From CAYFMP01 sp964344215 (lineage in GTDB: Bacteria > Pseudomonadota > Alphaproteobacteria > Rhodospirillales > Casp-alpha2), in contig CAYFMP010000059.1 in assembly GCA_964344215.1 (NCBI GenBank), positions 1-24,163 on the forward strand: 24,163 nucleotides of DNA. The letters run 5' to 3'. The notes under the pieces were generated by a model. That model had not been told where the DNA came from. It searched no databases and was given only the letters and a program-made list of their open reading frames with translations. This document shows, in pieces, positions 22,529 to 24,163 of the stretch. The position numbers and the translations under genes were made by a program. Every line of letters begins with the position of its first letter. Position 1 is the stretch's first letter.

Positions 22529-24007
22529 ATGAACGATTCCAATTGCGAAACCACCACCGCCCACGAAGGTTCGGCCAATCAGAAGAGAAAAGCGCTGATC
22601 CGAACCCATGCCGATCACATGGCGGCGAAGCGGATGTGGTGGAAGCAACGCAACCGCTATTTCTACGACAAGGAACTGGCGTATTTTCAGTTCATTGTGC
22701 CGCAAGGCGCCCGGATCCTCGACCTGGGATGCGGCCCGGGCGACCTGTTGGTCGCCCTCAAACCCTCGCTCGGCGTCGGCGTCGATTTGAGCGAGGCCGT
22801 CGTCGAAAAGGCCCGCCAGGCGTTTTCCCATCTTCACTTCGTTGCCGGTGATATCGAAGACTCAGAAGTCATCGAAGCCTTGCCGCATGGGCCGTTCGAC
22901 TACATCATCCTGTCCGACACCATCGGCAGTCTCGAGGATTGCCAAAGGGTTTTCCAGTCCCTGGCCGGGGTCTGTCACCGCGATACCCGTGTTGTCGTCT
23001 GCTACTATAATTTTCTTTGGGAGTGGATACTTCGAACCGCCGAGTTATTCGGCCTGCGGATGCCGCAGGGACCGCAAAACTTTCTATCGCCGGCCGATAT
23101 TTCCAACCTGATGGAGATTTCCGGCTTCGACGTGGTCAACCAGCAGCGGCGGATCCTGCTGCCCAAGCGCCTGTTCGGGCTGGGTGAGATTTTCAACCGC
23201 TACCTGGCGCCGCTGCCGATCGTCAATCGCCTGTGCCTACGCAATTTCACCGTTGCCCGTTCGGTTGAGCACGCGCCTTATGCCGAACTGAGCGCTTCCG
23301 TAGTCATCCCGTGCCGCAACGAACGCGGCAATATAGAACCAGCCCTACAACGTATGCCCCGGTTCGCCGACGACCTTCAAATCGTCTTCGTGGAGGGGCA
23401 CAGCCAGGACGGCACGCCCGAAGAAATCGAGCGGGTCAAGAAGCTATACGCGAAAGAGTTCGACATCGTTTCCCTGACCCAACCCGGCATCGGCAAGGGC
23501 GACGCCATGCGGGCCGGTTTCGCCGCCGCCACCCGCGATGTTCTCCTGATCCTCGACGCCGACCTGACCGTGCCGCCGGAGGATTTGCCGAAGTTTTTCG
23601 ACGCCATCGCCAGCGGGCGGGCCAACTTCGTCAACGGCAGCCGTCTGGTCTATCCGCTGGAAAAAGAGGCCATGCGATTTCTCAACTTGATGGCCAACAG
23701 TCTTTTTGCCAAGATATTTACTTGGCTTTTGGGTCAGCGCATCACCGACACCCTGTGCGGCACCAAGGTTCTGACCAAGGCTCATTACCAGCGCATCGAA
23801 GCAGGGCGCGATTATTTCGGGGAGTTCGATCCGTTCGGTGATTTCGACATGTTGTTCGGCGCCACCAAGGCCAACTTGAAGATCGTTGAAATTCCCATCC
23901 GCTATCGCGGCCGCGCCTACGGCGAAACCCAGATATCGCGTTTCCGCCATGGATGGCTGTTGGTGAAAATGGTGGTCTATGCCTTTCGCAAGATGAAGGC
24001 GATCTGA
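22529..24007 (+). CDS. fused SAM methyltransferase and DPM1-like GT2 glycosyltransferase
   Basis: A 492-residue two-domain protein. Residues about 30-235 form a class I methyltransferase with motif I LDLGCGPGD at 64-72, VGVDLSEAVVEKA and FDYIILSDTIGSLED. Residues about 253-492 form a GT-A family 2 transferase with ASVVIPCRNERGNI, FVEGHSQDGT (287-296), GIGKGDAMRAGF (320-331), the metal-binding ILDADLTVPP (341-350) and EIPIRYRGRAYGETQI near the end, as in polyprenyl-phosphate sugar transferases. I infer coupled methylation and lipid-carrier loading of one sugar. The ATG at 22529 overlaps the stop of a 15-codon ORF (22485-22532) and has a weak ribosome site. The adjacent pair at 7714/8481 has the same two activities as separate proteins. 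Confidence 0.87.
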   Translation: MNDSNCETTTAHEGSANQKRKALIRTHADHMAAKRMWWKQRNRYFYDKELAYFQFIVPQGARILDLGCGPGDLLVALKPSLGVGVDLSEAVVEKARQAFSHLHFVAGDIEDSEVIEALPHGPFDYIILSDTIGSLEDCQRVFQSLAGVCHRDTRVVVCYYNFLWEWILRTAELFGLRMPQGPQNFLSPADISNLMEISGFDVVNQQRRILLPKRLFGLGEIFNRYLAPLPIVNRLCLRNFTVARSVEHAPYAELSASVVIPCRNERGNIEPALQRMPRFADDLQIVFVEGHSQDGTPEEIERVKKLYAKEFDIVSLTQPGIGKGDAMRAGFAAATRDVLLILDADLTVPPEDLPKFFDAIASGRANFVNGSRLVYPLEKEAMRFLNLMANSLFAKIFTWLLGQRITDTLCGTKVLTKAHYQRIEAGRDYFGEFDPFGDFDMLFGATKANLKIVEIPIRYRGRAYGETQISRFRHGWLLVKMVVYAFRKMKAI

Positions 24008-24090
24008 CGGCGAAACTGCGCCCGGTCGGCGCTCGTTACACCTCGATAGGTAGTTTAATTGACGCAGCGGTCAGGAGAAAAGCAAATCGA

Positions 24091-24163
24091 ATGTCTTCCG
24101 ATTACGTTTTATACCAGGCGACATTGATGGTGACTCGAAACGGGATTCCCATATTTTGTATTT
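24091..24163 (+). CDS. possible 5' end of a gene cut by the window edge
   Basis: An open frame begins at ATG 24091 and runs to the window end (24 codons seen). AGGAG at 24073-24077 is 13 bases upstream, longer than ideal; an in-frame ATG at 24127 is an alternative start. The translation starts MSSDYVLYQATLMV and shows nothing recognisable. The DNA is AT-rich compared with the preceding gene. No terminator is visible in 24008-24090. Confidence 0.3.
   Translation, partial: MSSDYVLYQATLMVTRNGIPIFCI

Noticed and set aside
1..24163. Search for CRISPR arrays, insertion sequences, tRNA or rRNA genes and attachment sites
   Set aside because: Reading the window showed no regularly spaced direct repeats, transposase motifs, terminal inverted repeats or RNA-gene-like blocks.

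Overview
The window is a GC-rich stretch of chromosome, most like an alphaproteobacterium (possibly Rhodospirillales-like; this is inferred from base composition, codon choice and gene families only). It is almost entirely a surface-polysaccharide locus for LPS O-antigen, outer core or capsule. I count about 20 confident protein genes, three small or partial candidates, and no RNA gene, insertion sequence, CRISPR array or phage gene. Orientation changes often and genes abut or overlap at their 3' ends, which is typical of a mosaic glycan locus built from several transferred cassettes.

Layout. 185-1483 (-) is a UDP-HexNAc C6-dehydrogenase of the TviB/WbpO type. 1670-2920 (+) is a WaaL/Wzy_C-type O-antigen ligase or polymerase, overlapping tail-to-tail with a large GT-C-like membrane protein (2890-4755, -). 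4899-7577 is a heptose-precursor module: a GmhA-like SIS isomerase (-), then a second SIS protein, a GmhB-like HAD phosphatase and a transaldolase (+). 7714-9176 holds a methyltransferase followed by a DPM1-like GT2 transferase. 9207-10944 is a cupin sugar-epimerase-like protein overlapping a zinc-finger C-methyltransferase. 11004-11192 is a possible 62-residue ORF. 11203-12678 (-) is a tandem double methyltransferase. 12831-14039 (+) is a second zinc-finger C-methyltransferase, convergent with a divergent GDP-mannose 4,6-dehydratase-like enzyme (14061-15044, -). 15127-15861 (+) is a GT2, convergent with a DegT-type aminotransferase (15858-16976, -) that lies directly behind a small cupin gene (16982-17410, -). 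From 17607 to 22439 (+) come a Wzy-like polymerase, a GT-C-like membrane protein, a 51-residue one-helix protein and a PMT-like GT-C protein. 22529-24007 (+) is a methyltransferase fused to a GT2. A possible new gene starts at 24091.

How it may work together (inference). Transaldolase can supply sedoheptulose 7-phosphate, GmhA isomerises it and GmhB removes the C7 phosphate. The kinase and nucleotidyltransferase needed between and after these steps are not in the window. A GMD-like dehydratase, an aminotransferase, cupin epimerase-like proteins and two C-methyltransferases could then convert a nucleotide-activated sugar into a deoxy, amino or branched sugar. DPM1-like GT2 enzymes could load sugars onto polyprenyl phosphate for the periplasmic GT-C enzymes, with the two polymerase/ligase-type proteins assembling the glycan. 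No Wzx flippase, Wzz, ABC exporter or priming transferase is visible, so the locus continues outside the window or relies on genes elsewhere.

The points most worth a second look are the GMD-like enzyme with His in place of the catalytic Glu, the double-methyltransferase fusion, the fused versus split methyltransferase-GT2 pairs, the heptose module with altered GmhA and GmhB active-site residues, and a 16-bp palindrome that contains the stop codons of two convergent genes.
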